Positions 18,691 through 30,037 of a stretch of 64,000 nt of DNA are shown one piece after another. The first letter of the stretch is position 1. The number at the start of each line of letters is the position of its first letter. The stretch is from Roseomonas sp. E05 (GTDB taxonomy: Bacteria > Pseudomonadota > Alphaproteobacteria > Acetobacterales > Acetobacteraceae). A program made the position numbers and the translations under genes. Under the pieces are notes generated by a model, which was not told the origin of the DNA, searched no databases, and was given only the letters and a program-made list of their open reading frames with translations. The stretch lies in assembly GCF_030063475.1 (NCBI RefSeq), contig NZ_JASIRT010000002.1:310001-374000 (forward strand), written 5' to 3'.

Positions 18691-19758
18691 TCAGCCCTTG
18701 GACACCGCCGCGCGGATGGCGCCGAGGGTTTCCTCGATCATCCCGGCCGTCACGTCGAGATGCGTGCAGGCCCGGATGCGCCCGCCCAGCATGGAGAGGT
18801 GGATGCCCTGGAGGCGCAGCGCGCCGACCAGGTCCGCCGCCGAGAGGCCGGTGCCGGAGGGGTCGAAGAACACCAGGTTGGTGTCCGGCTCCTCGACCTT
18901 CATGCCGGAGATCTGCCGCAGGCCGCGCGCCAGCGCCTTGGCGTTGGCATGGTCCTCGGTGAGGCGGTCGATGTTGTGGTCCAGCGCGTAGAGGCAGGCG
19001 GCGGCGCAGATGCCGGCCTGCCGCATCGAGCCGCCCAGCCGCTGCTTCCAGCGCCAGGCCTGGCCGATGAACTCGGCGGAGCCGCAGAGTACCGCGCCGA
19101 GCGGGGCGCCCAGGCCCTTGGTGAAGTCCAGCCAGACGGAGTCGAAGCCGGCCACCATCTCGGCGGCGGGAATGCCGGCACCGACCACGGCGTTCATCAG
19201 CCGGGCGCCGTCCATATGCGTGGCCCAGCCCTGCTCACGCGCCACGGCGACGACGGAGTCGAGCTGCTCCTGCGGCCAGATGCCGCCGCCGCCGATATTG
19301 GCGGTCTGCTCCACCTCCAGCAGGCGCTGCGGCGGGCTGTAGCGGCCGCCCGGACGGATGGCGGCGCGCAGGGTGTCGGCGTCGAACATGCCGCGCGCGC
19401 CCTTCAGGGGATGGATCTGCACGCCCGTGGTGGCCGCGTGGGTGCCGCCCTCGCTGGAGAGGATATGCGCCGTCTCATGCGCCAGCACCTCGTCGCCGGC
19501 GTGGCAATGGGTGCGGATGGCGATGACGTTGCACATGGTGCCGGAGGGCAGGAAGACCGCCGCTTCCTTGCCCATCAGCGCCGCCATGCGGTCGCAGAGG
19601 GCGTTCACCGTCGGGTCGTCGCCAAACTGCTCGTCGCCCACTTCGGCGGCCATCATGGCCTCCTTCATGGCCCGGCTCGGGCGGGTCTGCGTGTCCGAAT
19701 AGAGATTGATGCGGACCGGCGGGGCGCCGACTGGGGGGCGGGACGGGGCATGCACCAT
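18691..19758 (-). CDS. ltaE: Low-specificity L-threonine aldolase
   Basis: PLP-dependent fold-type I enzyme that cleaves L-threonine or allo-threonine to glycine and acetaldehyde. Marks: YSDTQTRPSRAMKEAM and DEQFGDDPTVNAL at the N-terminus, the PLP-binding Lys in DFTKGLGAPLG, and HMDGARLMNA. 355 residues is normal. The start MVHAPSRPP has AAAGG upstream. The next gene upstream (19787) encodes a small membrane protein 28 bases away and may share the transcript. Some relatives act on phenylserine or beta-hydroxyaspartate, so substrate range is open. Confidence 0.93.
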   Translation of the reverse strand: MVHAPSRPPVGAPPVRINLYSDTQTRPSRAMKEAMMAAEVGDEQFGDDPTVNALCDRMAALMGKEAAVFLPSGTMCNVIAIRTHCHAGDEVLAHETAHILSSEGGTHAATTGVQIHPLKGARGMFDADTLRAAIRPGGRYSPPQRLLEVEQTANIGGGGIWPQEQLDSVVAVAREQGWATHMDGARLMNAVVGAGIPAAEMVAGFDSVWLDFTKGLGAPLGAVLCGSAEFIGQAWRWKQRLGGSMRQAGICAAACLYALDHNIDRLTEDHANAKALARGLRQISGMKVEEPDTNLVFFDPSGTGLSAADLVGALRLQGIHLSMLGGRIRACTHLDVTAGMIEETLGAIRAAVSKG

Positions 19759-19786
19759 CGGGGCGGACCTTTGCTGGAAGACGGGC

Positions 19787-19987
19787 TCAGTCGGAGAGGT
19801 CGGTGATCGAGACGTAGAGCCACCGGGCCAGCCGGTAGATCACGAACAGCACGACCAGCGCCGCGAGCGCAGGGAAGAGCCAGCCGGGCAGGTCCTGCAG
19901 CAGGACCGGGCCGGTGGACTGCCAATAGGTGAGGGCCGCCAGGGCGGCGAGCAGGATCAGGGCGAGCGGCATCGGTGCCGGCAGCAT
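19787..19987 (-). CDS. Small membrane protein, two predicted helices, 66 residues
   Basis: I do not recognise this protein. It contains two hydrophobic stretches, LALILLAALAALTYW and LFPALAALVVLFVIYRLA, joined by a short polar loop, and ends in ITDLSD. Ribosome site is weak. It lies between coq10 (51 bases upstream) and threonine aldolase (28 bases downstream) on the same strand, which favours it being expressed. It could be a small regulator or subunit of a membrane complex, but nothing in the sequence says which. Confidence 0.5.
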   Translation of the reverse strand: MLPAPMPLALILLAALAALTYWQSTGPVLLQDLPGWLFPALAALVVLFVIYRLARWLYVSITDLSD

Positions 19988-20038
19988 GGCAGGGGCAACC
20001 GGCGCCGTCAGCCCCTTACGGCCGGCGCCGGGCGGGTT

Positions 20039-20530
20039 TTATGGCGCGGCCGGCGAGTTGCCCGGCACAGGCGAACCCTCGGCCGTGCGGGCGTACCCGT
20101 CCCGCCCGTAGAGCGCCATGGCGCGCCGCTCGAAGGCGCGGACCATCAGCCGCACCGCCTCGTTGAAGACGGTGCCGATCACGGCCTGCAACAGCCGCGA
20201 GCGGAACTCGAAATCGACGAAGAAATCGACCTCGGTGCCGCCCTCGACCGGGTTGAAGGTCCAGTTGTTGTTGAGGTAGCGGAAGGGGCCGTTCTCGTAG
20301 CGCACGCGGATGCTGTGCGGCCGCTCCAGCAGCACCCGCGAGCGGAAGGTCTCGCGGAACATCTTGAAGCCGATGGTCAGGTCGGCCAGCAGTTCGTTCT
20401 CGGTGTGTGAGACGACCCGCGCGCCGACGCACCAGGGCAGGAACTCCGGGTAGCGGCGGACATCCGCCACCAGGTTGTACATCTGCTCAGGGCTGTAGCG
20501 CAGGATGCGCTTCTCGGCATGGGTCGGCAT
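20039..20530 (-). CDS. Ubiquinone-binding COQ10/START-like protein (RatA family)
   Basis: Single START-like domain of the COQ10/RatA group, which binds ubiquinone and supports respiration. Family marks are RYSPEQMYNLVADVRRYPEFLPWC at the N-terminus, LTIGFKMFRETF and the aromatic PFRYLNNNW. 163 residues with a Pro/Ala-rich tail. E. coli RatA was also described as a ribosome-association toxin, but family members next to lipA in alphaproteobacteria are best read as COQ10-like. The ATG overlaps the lipA stop by one base, so the two are translationally coupled. Confidence 0.88.
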   Translation of the reverse strand: MPTHAEKRILRYSPEQMYNLVADVRRYPEFLPWCVGARVVSHTENELLADLTIGFKMFRETFRSRVLLERPHSIRVRYENGPFRYLNNNWTFNPVEGGTEVDFFVDFEFRSRLLQAVIGTVFNEAVRLMVRAFERRAMALYGRDGYARTAEGSPVPGNSPAAP

Positions 20531-21537
20531 CAGGCAGCAACGCCGCCGCGGAGCTTGGCGTTGCGCGCCTCCCGCAGGGCCGCGAAGTCGCGGTCCGCGT
20601 GGTAGGAGGAGCGGGTCAGCGGCGTGGCGGAAACCAGCAGGAAGCCCTTGCCGCGGGCCATGCGGGCATAGTCCTCGAACTCGGCCGGCTCGACGAAGCG
20701 GTCCACCGCCGCGTGCTTCACCGTGGGCTGGAGATACTGGCCGATGGTGAGGAAGTCGATCTCGGCGCTGCGCATGTCATCCATCACCTGCAGCACCTCG
20801 GTCCGCGTCTCGCCCAGGCCGACCATCAGGCCGGACTTGGTGAAGATCGAGGGGTCCAGCTCCTTCACCCGGTCCAGCAGGCGCAGCGAGTGGAAGTAGC
20901 GGGCGCCGGGGCGGATGCTGGGATAGAGCTTCGGCACCGTCTCCAGGTTGTGGTTGAAGACGTCCGGCTTCGCGGCGACCACCACCTCCAGCGCGCCGTC
21001 CTTGCGCAGGAAGTCGGGGGTCAGGATCTCGATGGTGGTCTCGGGCGCCGCCGAGCGGATGGCGGCGATCACGGCGGCGAAATGGGCGGCGCCGCCATCG
21101 GCCAGGTCGTCCCGGTCCACGCTGGTGATGACCACATGGCGCAGGCCGAGCTTGGCCACGGCATCGGCCACGCGGCGCGGCTCATCGGCGTCCAACTGCT
21201 TGGGCTGGCCGGTGGTGATGTTGCAGAAGGAGCAGGCGCGGGTGCAGATCTCGCCCATGATCATCATGGTGGCGTGGCGCTGCGACCAGCACTCCCCGAT
21301 GTTCGGGCAGGCCGCCTCCTCGCACACCGTCACCAGCTTGTTGTCGCGCATGAGGCCGCGCGTCTCGTGGTAGATCGGGTGGGTCGGCGCCTTGACCCGG
21401 ATCCAGTCCGGCTTGCGTTTGATCGGGTTGTCCGGGCGGTGCGCCTTCTCGGGGTGGCGCAGCGGCTTCGGGGCGGCGCCCTCGGCGCCGGCGACGGCGC
21501 CGCCGGCCCGGTGATCGATCAGGATACGGGTGGCCAT
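20530..21537 (-). CDS. lipA: Lipoyl synthase
   Basis: Radical-SAM enzyme that inserts two sulfurs into octanoyl groups on E2, H-protein or E1-beta lipoyl domains. Both iron-sulfur clusters are evident: [13 protein letters not shown] (auxiliary cluster) and [10 protein letters not shown] (radical-SAM CxxxCxxC); the C-terminal serine motif appears as RSSYHAD. 335 residues, full length. It follows lpd in the same direction after 122 bases, so lipoate assembly sits beside the pyruvate dehydrogenase genes that need it. Confidence 0.98.
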   Translation of the reverse strand: MATRILIDHRAGGAVAGAEGAAPKPLRHPEKAHRPDNPIKRKPDWIRVKAPTHPIYHETRGLMRDNKLVTVCEEAACPNIGECWSQRHATMMIMGEICTRACSFCNITTGQPKQLDADEPRRVADAVAKLGLRHVVITSVDRDDLADGGAAHFAAVIAAIRSAAPETTIEILTPDFLRKDGALEVVVAAKPDVFNHNLETVPKLYPSIRPGARYFHSLRLLDRVKELDPSIFTKSGLMVGLGETRTEVLQVMDDMRSAEIDFLTIGQYLQPTVKHAAVDRFVEPAEFEDYARMARGKGFLLVSATPLTRSSYHADRDFAALREARNAKLRGGVAA

Positions 21538-21659
21538 TCGGGATTCTGGCTCCTTGCCGGTCGGCCCGCGCCGGTCGGTTCCGGAGCGGGCCGCTGGCCG
21601 TGCTCTATAGAGGCAATCCGGGCGCGGAGGCGAGGGGTGCGCCCCGCGCCACGCCTGGC

Positions 21660-23054
21660 TCAGATGTGGAGCACCTGCCCATAGGCATCAAGCACCGCCT
21701 CGTGCATGGTCTCGGAGACGGTGGGGTGCGGGAAGACGGTGTGCATCAGCTCCGCCTCGGTGGTCTCGAGCGTCCGGGCGATGGTGTAGCCCTGGATCAT
21801 CTCGGTGACCTCGGGCCCGACCATATGGGCGCCGAGCAGCGCGCCGGTCTTGGCGTCGAACACCGTCTTGGCGAAGCCCTCCGGCTCGCCAAGCGCGATG
21901 GCCTTGCCGTTGCCGATGAAGGGGAAGCGGCCGACCCGTACCTCGTAGCCCATTTCCTTGGCGCGGGCCTCCGTGAGCCCGACGGAGGCCACCTGCGGGC
22001 GGCAATAGGTGCAGCCCGGGATGTTGCCGGTATCCGTGGGGTGCGGGTGCATGCCGGCGATGGCCTCGACGGTGACGACGCCCTCATGCATGGCCTTGTG
22101 GGCCAGCCAGGGCGGGCCGGTCAGGTCGCCGATGGCCCAGACGCCGTCCTCGCCGGTGCGGCCGAGCGGGTCGGTGACGACATGCGTCTTCTCGACTTTG
22201 ATCCTGGTGCCTTCGAGGCCGATGTTCTCGACATTGCCGACGATGCCGACCGCCGAGATCAGCCGGTCGGCCTGGATCTCCTGCACCTTGCCATTGGCCT
22301 CGACCACCGCGGTCACGCCATCGGCCGACTTGCGCACGCCCTGGATGCGGGCGCCGGTCAGCACCTTCATGCCCTGCTTGGTGAAGGACTTCTGCACGAA
22401 AGCGGAGACCTCGGCATCCTCCACCGGCAGGATGCGGTCCATCACCTCGATCAGCGTGACCTCGGCGCCCATGTTCAGGAAGAAGGAGGCGAACTCGCTG
22501 CCGATGGCGCCGGAGCCGACCACGATCAGCTTCTTCGGCATGATGTCGGGCACCAGCGCCTCGCGGTAGCTCCAGATGAGCTTGCCGTCCGGCTCCATGC
22601 CGGGAATGACGCGGGCGCGGGCGCCGGTGGCCAGGATGATGTTCTTGGCCTGCAGCTCGGTGGCGGGCTGGCCGTCCTTGCTCACGGTGAGCTTGCCGGG
22701 ACCGGCCAGCTTGCCGCTGCCGTCGAACACCGTGATCTTGTGCTTCTTCATCAGGCCGCGCACGCCCGAGGAGAGCTGCCCGGAGACCTGCCGCGAGCGC
22801 TTCACCACCGCGTTGAAGTCGAAGCGCACATTGTCCGCCGCGAAGCCATAGGGGCCGAGATTGTGCAGGAGGTGGTTGATCTCGGAGGCGCGCAGCAGCG
22901 CCTTGGTGGGGATGCAGCCCCAGTTGAGGCAGATGCCGCCGAGATGCTCGCGCTCCACCACGGCGGTCTTCATCTTGAGCTGCGCGGCGCGGATGGCGGC
23001 GACATAGCCACCGGGGCCGCCGCCCACCACCACCAGATCGAACTGCTCGGCCAT
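21660..23054 (-). CDS. lpdA: Dihydrolipoyl dehydrogenase (E3)
   Basis: FAD flavoprotein that reoxidises dihydrolipoamide in 2-oxoacid dehydrogenase complexes. FAD motif [18 protein letters not shown], redox disulfide [19 protein letters not shown] site [15 protein letters not shown], second FAD segment WAIGDLTG, and the C-terminal HAHPT-type base as [14 protein letters not shown] are all present. 464 residues. GGAG stands before the ATG. Position after pdhC and a small GNAT gene marks it as the E3 of the pyruvate dehydrogenase complex, though E3 is often shared. Confidence 0.98.
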   Translation of the reverse strand: MAEQFDLVVVGGGPGGYVAAIRAAQLKMKTAVVEREHLGGICLNWGCIPTKALLRASEINHLLHNLGPYGFAADNVRFDFNAVVKRSRQVSGQLSSGVRGLMKKHKITVFDGSGKLAGPGKLTVSKDGQPATELQAKNIILATGARARVIPGMEPDGKLIWSYREALVPDIMPKKLIVVGSGAIGSEFASFFLNMGAEVTLIEVMDRILPVEDAEVSAFVQKSFTKQGMKVLTGARIQGVRKSADGVTAVVEANGKVQEIQADRLISAVGIVGNVENIGLEGTRIKVEKTHVVTDPLGRTGEDGVWAIGDLTGPPWLAHKAMHEGVVTVEAIAGMHPHPTDTGNIPGCTYCRPQVASVGLTEARAKEMGYEVRVGRFPFIGNGKAIALGEPEGFAKTVFDAKTGALLGAHMVGPEVTEMIQGYTIARTLETTEAELMHTVFPHPTVSETMHEAVLDAYGQVLHI

Positions 23055-23081
23055 GCTCTCCGGCTCCCTTGAGGCGGTGTC

Positions 23082-23564
23082 TCAGCCGGCCAGCGCGCGC
23101 AGCGCTTCACCGGAGAGGCGTTGATCGGTCCATTCCTCGCGCCCGACCGCGCCGATCCGCCGGTAGAAGGCGATTGCCGGCGCGTTCCAGTCGAGCACGT
23201 TCCATTCCACCCAGGCATGGCCGCTTTCCAGGGCCTTCCGCGCCGCGGCGCGGAAGAAGGCGAGGCCAATGCCACGCCGGCGATGCTCCGGATCGACGAA
23301 GACGTCCTCGATCCAGAGGCCGGAGCGACCGGCGAAGGTGCTGAAGGTCTCGTACCACAGGCAGACGCCGACGGCCTCGCCGTCCACCTCCGCCAGCAGC
23401 CCCTGGATGCGGCGGGTGGCCAGCGCGCCGTAGTAGTCCTGCGCGGTGGCCACCACCTCGTGCCCCAGCTTCTCGTAGTCCGCCAGCGCCTGCACGAGGC
23501 GGAGGACGTCCTCCGCGTCGCGCGGGCGCAGTTCGCGCAGGGCGAAGCCGGGCGCGCCGCTCAC
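23082..23564 (-). CDS. GNAT family N-acetyltransferase
   Basis: Acetyl-CoA dependent acyltransferase of the diamine-acetyltransferase-like group. The acetyl-CoA loop is [17 protein letters not shown] and motif B is [22 protein letters not shown]. 160 residues from the GTG at 23564, which overlaps the pdhC stop as GTGA; an ATG 51 bases upstream lies inside pdhC and is rejected. Substrate is unknown (polyamine, amino acid or protein). Its place between E2 and E3 genes, translationally coupled to pdhC, is notable and may only reflect cotranscription. Confidence 0.85.
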   Translation of the reverse strand: MSGAPGFALRELRPRDAEDVLRLVQALADYEKLGHEVVATAQDYYGALATRRIQGLLAEVDGEAVGVCLWYETFSTFAGRSGLWIEDVFVDPEHRRRGIGLAFFRAAARKALESGHAWVEWNVLDWNAPAIAFYRRIGAVGREEWTDQRLSGEALRALAG

Positions 23565-24910
23565 AGCATCAGGCTCAGCGGGTCCTCGACCACCTTCTTG
23601 AAGGCGGCGATCCATTCGGCGGCCAGCGCGCCGTCCACCACCCGGTGATCCACCGAGAGGGTGCAGGTCATCACCGTGGCGATGGCCAGCGCGCCGTCCT
23701 TCACCACCGGGCGCTGCTGCCCGGCGCTGACCGCCAGGATGCCGGCCTGCGGCGGGTTGATGATGGCCGCGAAGTCCGTCACCCCGTACATCCCCATGTT
23801 GGAGATGCTGAAGCCGCCGCCCTGGAACTCCTCCAGCTTGAGCTTGCCGGAGCGGGCGCGGGCGGCCAGGTCCTTCATCTCGTTGCTGATGGCGGCCAGG
23901 CCCTTCTGGTCGGCCTTGCGGACGATCGGCGTGATCAGCCCCTCGGGGATGGAGACGGCCACCGAGATGTCCACGTCGTGGTACTGGATGATGGCGTCAT
24001 CGGTCCAGGAGGCGTTGACGTTCGGGAACTGGCGCAGCACCCGGGCGGCGGCCTTGATGATCAGGTCGTTCACCGAGAGCTTGAAGGCGCCGGGACCTTC
24101 CTTCGGCGCGCGGCTGTTGAGGTCCGCCCGCAGCTTCAGCAGCGCATCCAGCTCGATATCCATCGAGACATAGAAGTGCGGCACCGTCGCCTTGCTCTCC
24201 GCCAGGCGCCTGGCGATGACCTTGCGCATGGAGGAGTTGGGCAGGGCGGTGTGCGGCGCCGTGATCGGCGCGGCGGGTGCCTTCGGCGCCTGCGCCGCGG
24301 CCGCTGCCGGCGTGGCGCTGGTGGAGGGGCCCGCGGCCGGCGCGGCCTTGGCGGCCGGCGCGGTCTTGGGCTGCGCCGCAGCGGCCTCGATATCGGCCTT
24401 CACGATCCGGCCGTTCGGACCGGAGCCCTGGATGCCGGAAAGTTCCAGTCCCGCCTGCTTCGCCATGCGGCGGGCCAGCGGCGAGGCGAAGATGCGGTCG
24501 CCCGCCTCGGCCGGCTTCGGCGCCGGCTTGTTCTCGTTCGCGGTGGCGGCCTTGGGCTGCTGCTCGCCGGAAGCAGGCTTGCTGGCCGGGGCCGCCTCCT
24601 GCTTCGGGGTGGCCTCAGGCTTCGGCGCCGCCTTGGGGGCGGCACCGGCGCCCTCCGGCACCGCCTCGCCTTCCTCGACGAGGATGCCGATCGGGTCGTT
24701 GACCTTCACGCCCTCGGTGCCGTCCTGCACCAGGATCTTGCCGAGGATGCCCTCATCGACCGCCTCGAACTCCATCGTCGCCTTGTCGGTCTCGATCTCG
24801 GCGATGATGTCGCCGGCCTTCACCGGCTCGCCTTCCTTCTTCAGCCAGCGCGCGAGCGTCCCCTCCGTCATGGTCGGGGAGAGCGCGGGCATCAGGATGT
24901 TGGTGGCCAT
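23561..24910 (-). CDS. pdhC: Pyruvate dehydrogenase E2, dihydrolipoamide acetyltransferase
   Basis: Core of the pyruvate dehydrogenase complex, transferring acetyl from lipoamide to CoA. One lipoyl domain at residues 1-80 with the lipoylated Lys in [14 protein letters not shown], an Ala/Pro/Lys-rich linker, the peripheral subunit-binding domain ([35 protein letters not shown] split across about residues 140-175), a second flexible linker, and the acyltransferase domain with the [13 protein letters not shown] active site near the C-terminus. 449 residues, typical of alphaproteobacteria. Confidence 0.97.
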   Translation of the reverse strand: MATNILMPALSPTMTEGTLARWLKKEGEPVKAGDIIAEIETDKATMEFEAVDEGILGKILVQDGTEGVKVNDPIGILVEEGEAVPEGAGAAPKAAPKPEATPKQEAAPASKPASGEQQPKAATANENKPAPKPAEAGDRIFASPLARRMAKQAGLELSGIQGSGPNGRIVKADIEAAAAQPKTAPAAKAAPAAGPSTSATPAAAAAQAPKAPAAPITAPHTALPNSSMRKVIARRLAESKATVPHFYVSMDIELDALLKLRADLNSRAPKEGPGAFKLSVNDLIIKAAARVLRQFPNVNASWTDDAIIQYHDVDISVAVSIPEGLITPIVRKADQKGLAAISNEMKDLAARARSGKLKLEEFQGGGFSISNMGMYGVTDFAAIINPPQAGILAVSAGQQRPVVKDGALAIATVMTCTLSVDHRVVDGALAAEWIAAFKKVVEDPLSLML

Positions 24911-24925
24911 CGTCCCGCGTTCCCC

Positions 24926-26341
<1,416 letters not shown>

Positions 26342-26344
26342 CGC

Positions 26345-27382
26345 TCAGCGCGCCTCCACCAGGATGTCGGTCCACAATTCGCTCTCGTCCGGCTCCGGGG
26401 AGGACTGCGCGAACTCCGCGGCCTCGCCGACAATGCGCTTCACCTCGTCGTCCACCGCCTTCAGCGCGGCCTCGTCCTGGCCGCGCTCCAGCAGGCGCTT
26501 GCGCGCGGTCTCGACCGGGTCGTGCTGCTCGCGCATCTTCTGCACTTCCTCGCGCGTGCGGTACTTCGCCGGGTCGGACATGGAGTGGCCGCGGTAGCGG
26601 TAGGTCAGCATCTCCAGGATGTAGGGGCCCTTGCCCTCGCGGCAGTGCGCGACGGCGCGCTCGCCGGCCAACCGGACCGCCTCGACATCCATGCCGTCCA
26701 CCTGCTCGCCCGGGATGCCCCAGGGGGAGCCGTCCTTCGAGCGGTCCTTGGAGGCGGAGGCGCGCTCCATGGAGGTGCCCATGCCGTAGCGGTTGTTCTC
26801 GACGATGTAGACAACCGGCAGCTTGAACAGCGAGGCCAGGTTGTAGCTCTCGAAGACCTGGCCCTGGTTGGCCGCGCCCTCGCCGTAATAGGTCAGGCAG
26901 ATATTGCCGTTGTCGCGGTACATGTTGGCGAAGGCCAGGCCGGTGCCGAGCGAGACCTGCGCGCCGACGATGCCATGGCCGCCGTAGAAGCCCTTCTCGC
27001 GGCTGAACATGTGCATCGAGCCGCCCTTGCCCTTGGAGTAGCCTCCGGAGCGGCCGGTCAGCTCGGCCATCACGCCGCGCGCCTCCATGCCGGTGGCGAG
27101 CATGTGGCCATGGTCACGGTAGGAGGTGATCACCTGGTCGCCCGGTTGCAGGCACATCTGCATGCCGACCACGACCGCTTCCTGGCCGATATAGAGGTGG
27201 CAGAAGCCGCCGATGAGACCCATGCCGTAGAGCTGGCCCGCCTTCTCCTCGAAGCGGCGGATCAGCAGCATGTCCCGATAGGCCTGGAGCAGTCGCTCCT
27301 TCGGGAGAGCGGAGGAATCGGCTGGCGGCGCCTTTGCCCTGCCGCGACGCTTGGTGGTGCCCGCTTCGGCGCCTTGAACCAT
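26345..27382 (-). CDS. pdhA: Pyruvate dehydrogenase E1 alpha subunit
   Basis: Thiamin-diphosphate dependent decarboxylase subunit. The ThDP motif is YGEGAANQGQVFESYNLA...IVENNRYGMGTS; the phosphorylatable loop region of the family appears as YRYRGHSMSDPAKYRTREEV. 345 residues from the ATG at 27382, preceded by GGAG with seven bases spacing; the N-terminal 25 residues are basic (TTKRRGRAK). First gene of the block pdhA-pdhB-pdhC-GNAT-lpd. It is divergent from an MFS transporter across an AT-richer spacer. Confidence 0.97.
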   Translation of the reverse strand: MVQGAEAGTTKRRGRAKAPPADSSALPKERLLQAYRDMLLIRRFEEKAGQLYGMGLIGGFCHLYIGQEAVVVGMQMCLQPGDQVITSYRDHGHMLATGMEARGVMAELTGRSGGYSKGKGGSMHMFSREKGFYGGHGIVGAQVSLGTGLAFANMYRDNGNICLTYYGEGAANQGQVFESYNLASLFKLPVVYIVENNRYGMGTSMERASASKDRSKDGSPWGIPGEQVDGMDVEAVRLAGERAVAHCREGKGPYILEMLTYRYRGHSMSDPAKYRTREEVQKMREQHDPVETARKRLLERGQDEAALKAVDDEVKRIVGEAAEFAQSSPEPDESELWTDILVEAR

Positions 27383-27514
27383 CCGGCTGCTCCATATTTG
27401 CTTGCCGCCGCGCAGGGATTGGCGGCGCTGCAAGGCCGGAGATACGTGGCTCCTGCGCGGTCTGCAAGCGGCCCGCGGGACCTAAGCCTCTGATGCTGCA
27501 CCGCAATACAACGA

Positions 27515-27536
27515 TTAACCAATTTTCGGTTTAACC
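27515..27536. promoter_or_regulatory. Possible regulator site in the pdhA/MFS divergent region
   Basis: TTAACC occurs twice in direct orientation (27515-27520 and 27531-27536), with GGTT between them, giving alternating AACC/GGTT half-sites in a patch of low GC. It lies between the two divergent starts. The binding protein is unknown. Confidence 0.25.
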
Positions 27537-27628
27537 CTCCCGTCCCTATGTGCCGGCGCAACGGCCGGATGGCCTGCGGGACGTGCGATGGCCGAATCTT
27601 TCGCCTCACCCCCCTGGAGGCGAAATCC

Positions 27629-28825
27629 ATGCACCGTTTGCTCCTGACGAACTTCGGCATTCATGCCGCCGATCAATTCACCTTGGCTGCCCTGCCATTG
27701 CTCGCCACCCTGCTGATGCCGGGGGGGCCAGCCCTGGCCGGGGTGATGGTGGCGGCCCAGGGCGCCGCCTGGCTGCTGCTGTCATTGCCGGCCGGCGCCT
27801 GGGTGGACCACTTTCCGCGCCGGCGGCTGATGGTGCTGGCCTCGGCCGGCGCGGCGCTGGCACTGGGAGGGGCCAGCCTGTTCGCCGCCGTGCCGCACCT
27901 CCTCGCACCACTGGTCATGCTGGCTGCCTCGGGAACGGTGGTGACGGTGCTGGCGGGCTTCGCAATCCTGCCGGAGCTGGTCGGGCGTGCCGCCCTGCCG
28001 GCGGCCAATGCGCGCCTGGAACTGGCGCGCGCCGCGGCGACGCTGCTGGCGGCGCCGGTGGCCGGGGCGCTGGCCACGCTCGGCCGGCCGGAGGCCACCC
28101 TGGTGCTGGCGGCAGGGCTGGCCTGCGCTGCCGGCCTCGCGGCCCTGGGATTGCCGGAGCCCGGCGCCGTGACGGCGGGGGAGCGGCGCCCGCTGCTGCG
28201 GCTTCTGGCGGCGGGGGCGCGGTTCGTCTGGGAGCAGGCGCTGCTGCGCGCGGTGGCGATGGCGGCCGTGGCCTGGAACTTCGCCTTCTTCGCGCTGGCC
28301 ACCGTCGCCATGCCGTTGGCGCTGGAGGTGCTGCATTTCTCGCCCCGGATGGCCGGGCTGGCGATCGGCGGCTATGGCGCGGGGCTGGTGGCCGGCGCGC
28401 TGCTGGCCGGGCGCCTGGCACCGCGGCAGGCACCGGCGCGGATGTTGCTGGCGGGGCCGGCCCTGTCGGTCGCCGCGATGCTGGCCTGGGGCCTGGCGCC
28501 GCAGGTCGCCGCGCCGGGCGCGCGAATGGGGCTGGTGATGCTGGCGCAGTTCCTGCTCGGCTTCGGCCCGATGCTCTGGCAGGTCGTGCAGACCAGCCTG
28601 CGGCAGGTGGTGACGCCGCCCGCGCTGCTCGGCAGGGTGGGGGCCACCATGCAGGTGGCGGTGTTCGGCGTGCGGCCGCTGGGCGCGCTGGCCGGCGGGG
28701 CGCTGGCGGCCCAGATGGGCTTCAACGCCACGCTCTGGCTGGCGGCGCTCGGCTTCAGCCTGTCGCTGCTGGTGGTCGCCGCCTCGCCCTTGCGGCGCCT
28801 GCAGGCCATGCCGGTGCCGGCCTGA
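27629..28825 (+). CDS. MFS transporter, probable drug or metabolite exporter
   Basis: Polytopic inner-membrane protein of about 12 helices in 398 residues. The MFS motif A-like loop between helices 2 and 3 is GAWVDHFPRRRLMV. The start MHRLLLTNFGIHAADQF has GGAGG eight bases upstream; an earlier in-frame start would add a Cys-rich non-membrane stretch. The profile (few charges, helix 1 with a TNFGIHAADQ segment) resembles DHA3-type exporters such as macrolide or enterobactin exporters, but the substrate cannot be assigned. It converges on hutI with three bases between stop codons. Confidence 0.85.
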   Translation: MHRLLLTNFGIHAADQFTLAALPLLATLLMPGGPALAGVMVAAQGAAWLLLSLPAGAWVDHFPRRRLMVLASAGAALALGGASLFAAVPHLLAPLVMLAASGTVVTVLAGFAILPELVGRAALPAANARLELARAAATLLAAPVAGALATLGRPEATLVLAAGLACAAGLAALGLPEPGAVTAGERRPLLRLLAAGARFVWEQALLRAVAMAAVAWNFAFFALATVAMPLALEVLHFSPRMAGLAIGGYGAGLVAGALLAGRLAPRQAPARMLLAGPALSVAAMLAWGLAPQVAAPGARMGLVMLAQFLLGFGPMLWQVVQTSLRQVVTPPALLGRVGATMQVAVFGVRPLGALAGGALAAQMGFNATLWLAALGFSLSLLVVAASPLRRLQAMPVPA

Positions 28826-28828
28826 GGC

Positions 28829-30034
28829 TCAGGCGGGGGTGCCCTCCACCACCCGTCCGATGCAGGGGTTCCCGCCGAGCCAGTAGCACAGCTCGGCCGG
28901 GCGCTTGATGCGGTGAAGCGCGAGATCGGCGCGCAGCCCCACCCGCAGCGCGCCGCGGTCGGCCAGCCCGAGCGCGGCGGCGGCGTGACGGGTGACGCCG
29001 AGCAGCGCCTCGGCCACGGTCAGGCGGAACAGGGTGCAGCCCAGGTTCAGCATCAGGAGCAGCGAGCGCGCGGGGGAGGAACCGGGATTCAGGTCGGTGG
29101 AGAGCGCCATGCGCAGGCCGGCGGCGCGCATCGCGGCGATGTCCGGATGCCGGGTTTCGCGCAGGAAATAGGTGGCGCCGGGCAGAAGCACGGCCACGCT
29201 TCCGGCTTCCGCCATCGCTCGCAGACCTCCGGCGCTGGCATGCTCCAGGTGATCGGCGGAAAGCGCGCCGTGGCGGGCGGCGAGCGCAGCACCACCGAGA
29301 TCGGAAAGCTGGTCGGCGTGCAGCTTGACCGGCAGGCCGACGGCCTTCGCGGCCTCGAAGACGCGCGCCGTCTGGGCAGGGGAGAAGGCGATGCGCTCGC
29401 AGAAGGCATCCACCGCATCGGCCAGGCCGGAGGCGGCGGCGGCGGGGATGATTTCGTTCGCCACAAAATCTGTATAGGCCTCCGCGCCGCCGGGGAAGTC
29501 CGGCGGCACGGCATGGGCGGCGAGCAGGGTGGTGGCGATCTCCACCGGGTGCTCGGCGGCGAGGCGGCGCGCCACGCGCAGCATCTTCAGCTCGCTGGCG
29601 AGGTCCAGCCCATAGCCCGACTTGATCTCGACCGTGGTGACGCCCTCGGCCATCAGCCCCTGCAGCCGGGGCGTCGCGGCGACGAGCAGCGCCTGCTCGC
29701 TGGCCTCCCGGGTGGCGCGCACGCTCGAAAAAATGCCGCCGCCGGCGCGGGCGATCTCCTCATAGGTGGCGCCGGCCAGCCGCTGCTCGAACTCCGCCGC
29801 GCGATCTCCCCCGAAGACGAGATGCGTATGGCAGTCGATCAGCCCCGGAAGAATCCAGGCGCCCTCGCAATCCGCGGTTTCCCTGGCGCCGCCCGGTAGG
29901 TCCGCGCGGCGGCCGAGCCAGGCGATGCGGCCACCCCGCACCGCCACGGCGCCATCCTCGATGATCCCGAGCGGCGCCTCCGCGGGTCCGTCCATGGTCG
30001 CCAGATGGGCATTCAGCCAGACGCGGTCGAACAC
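28829..30034 (-). CDS. hutI: Imidazolonepropionase
   Basis: Third step of histidine breakdown: opens 4-imidazolone-5-propionate to N-formimino-L-glutamate. Amidohydrolase-fold marks: [24 protein letters not shown] (metal HxH), [28 protein letters not shown] and [12 protein letters not shown]. 401 residues from a GTG at 30034, chosen because GGGAGG stands eight bases upstream; three bases separate it from the hutH stop. Last gene of the hutC-hutU-hutH-hutI transcript. Confidence 0.96.
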   Translation of the reverse strand: MFDRVWLNAHLATMDGPAEAPLGIIEDGAVAVRGGRIAWLGRRADLPGGARETADCEGAWILPGLIDCHTHLVFGGDRAAEFEQRLAGATYEEIARAGGGIFSSVRATREASEQALLVAATPRLQGLMAEGVTTVEIKSGYGLDLASELKMLRVARRLAAEHPVEIATTLLAAHAVPPDFPGGAEAYTDFVANEIIPAAAASGLADAVDAFCERIAFSPAQTARVFEAAKAVGLPVKLHADQLSDLGGAALAARHGALSADHLEHASAGGLRAMAEAGSVAVLLPGATYFLRETRHPDIAAMRAAGLRMALSTDLNPGSSPARSLLLMLNLGCTLFRLTVAEALLGVTRHAAAALGLADRGALRVGLRADLALHRIKRPAELCYWLGGNPCIGRVVEGTPA

Positions 30035-30037
30035 GGC

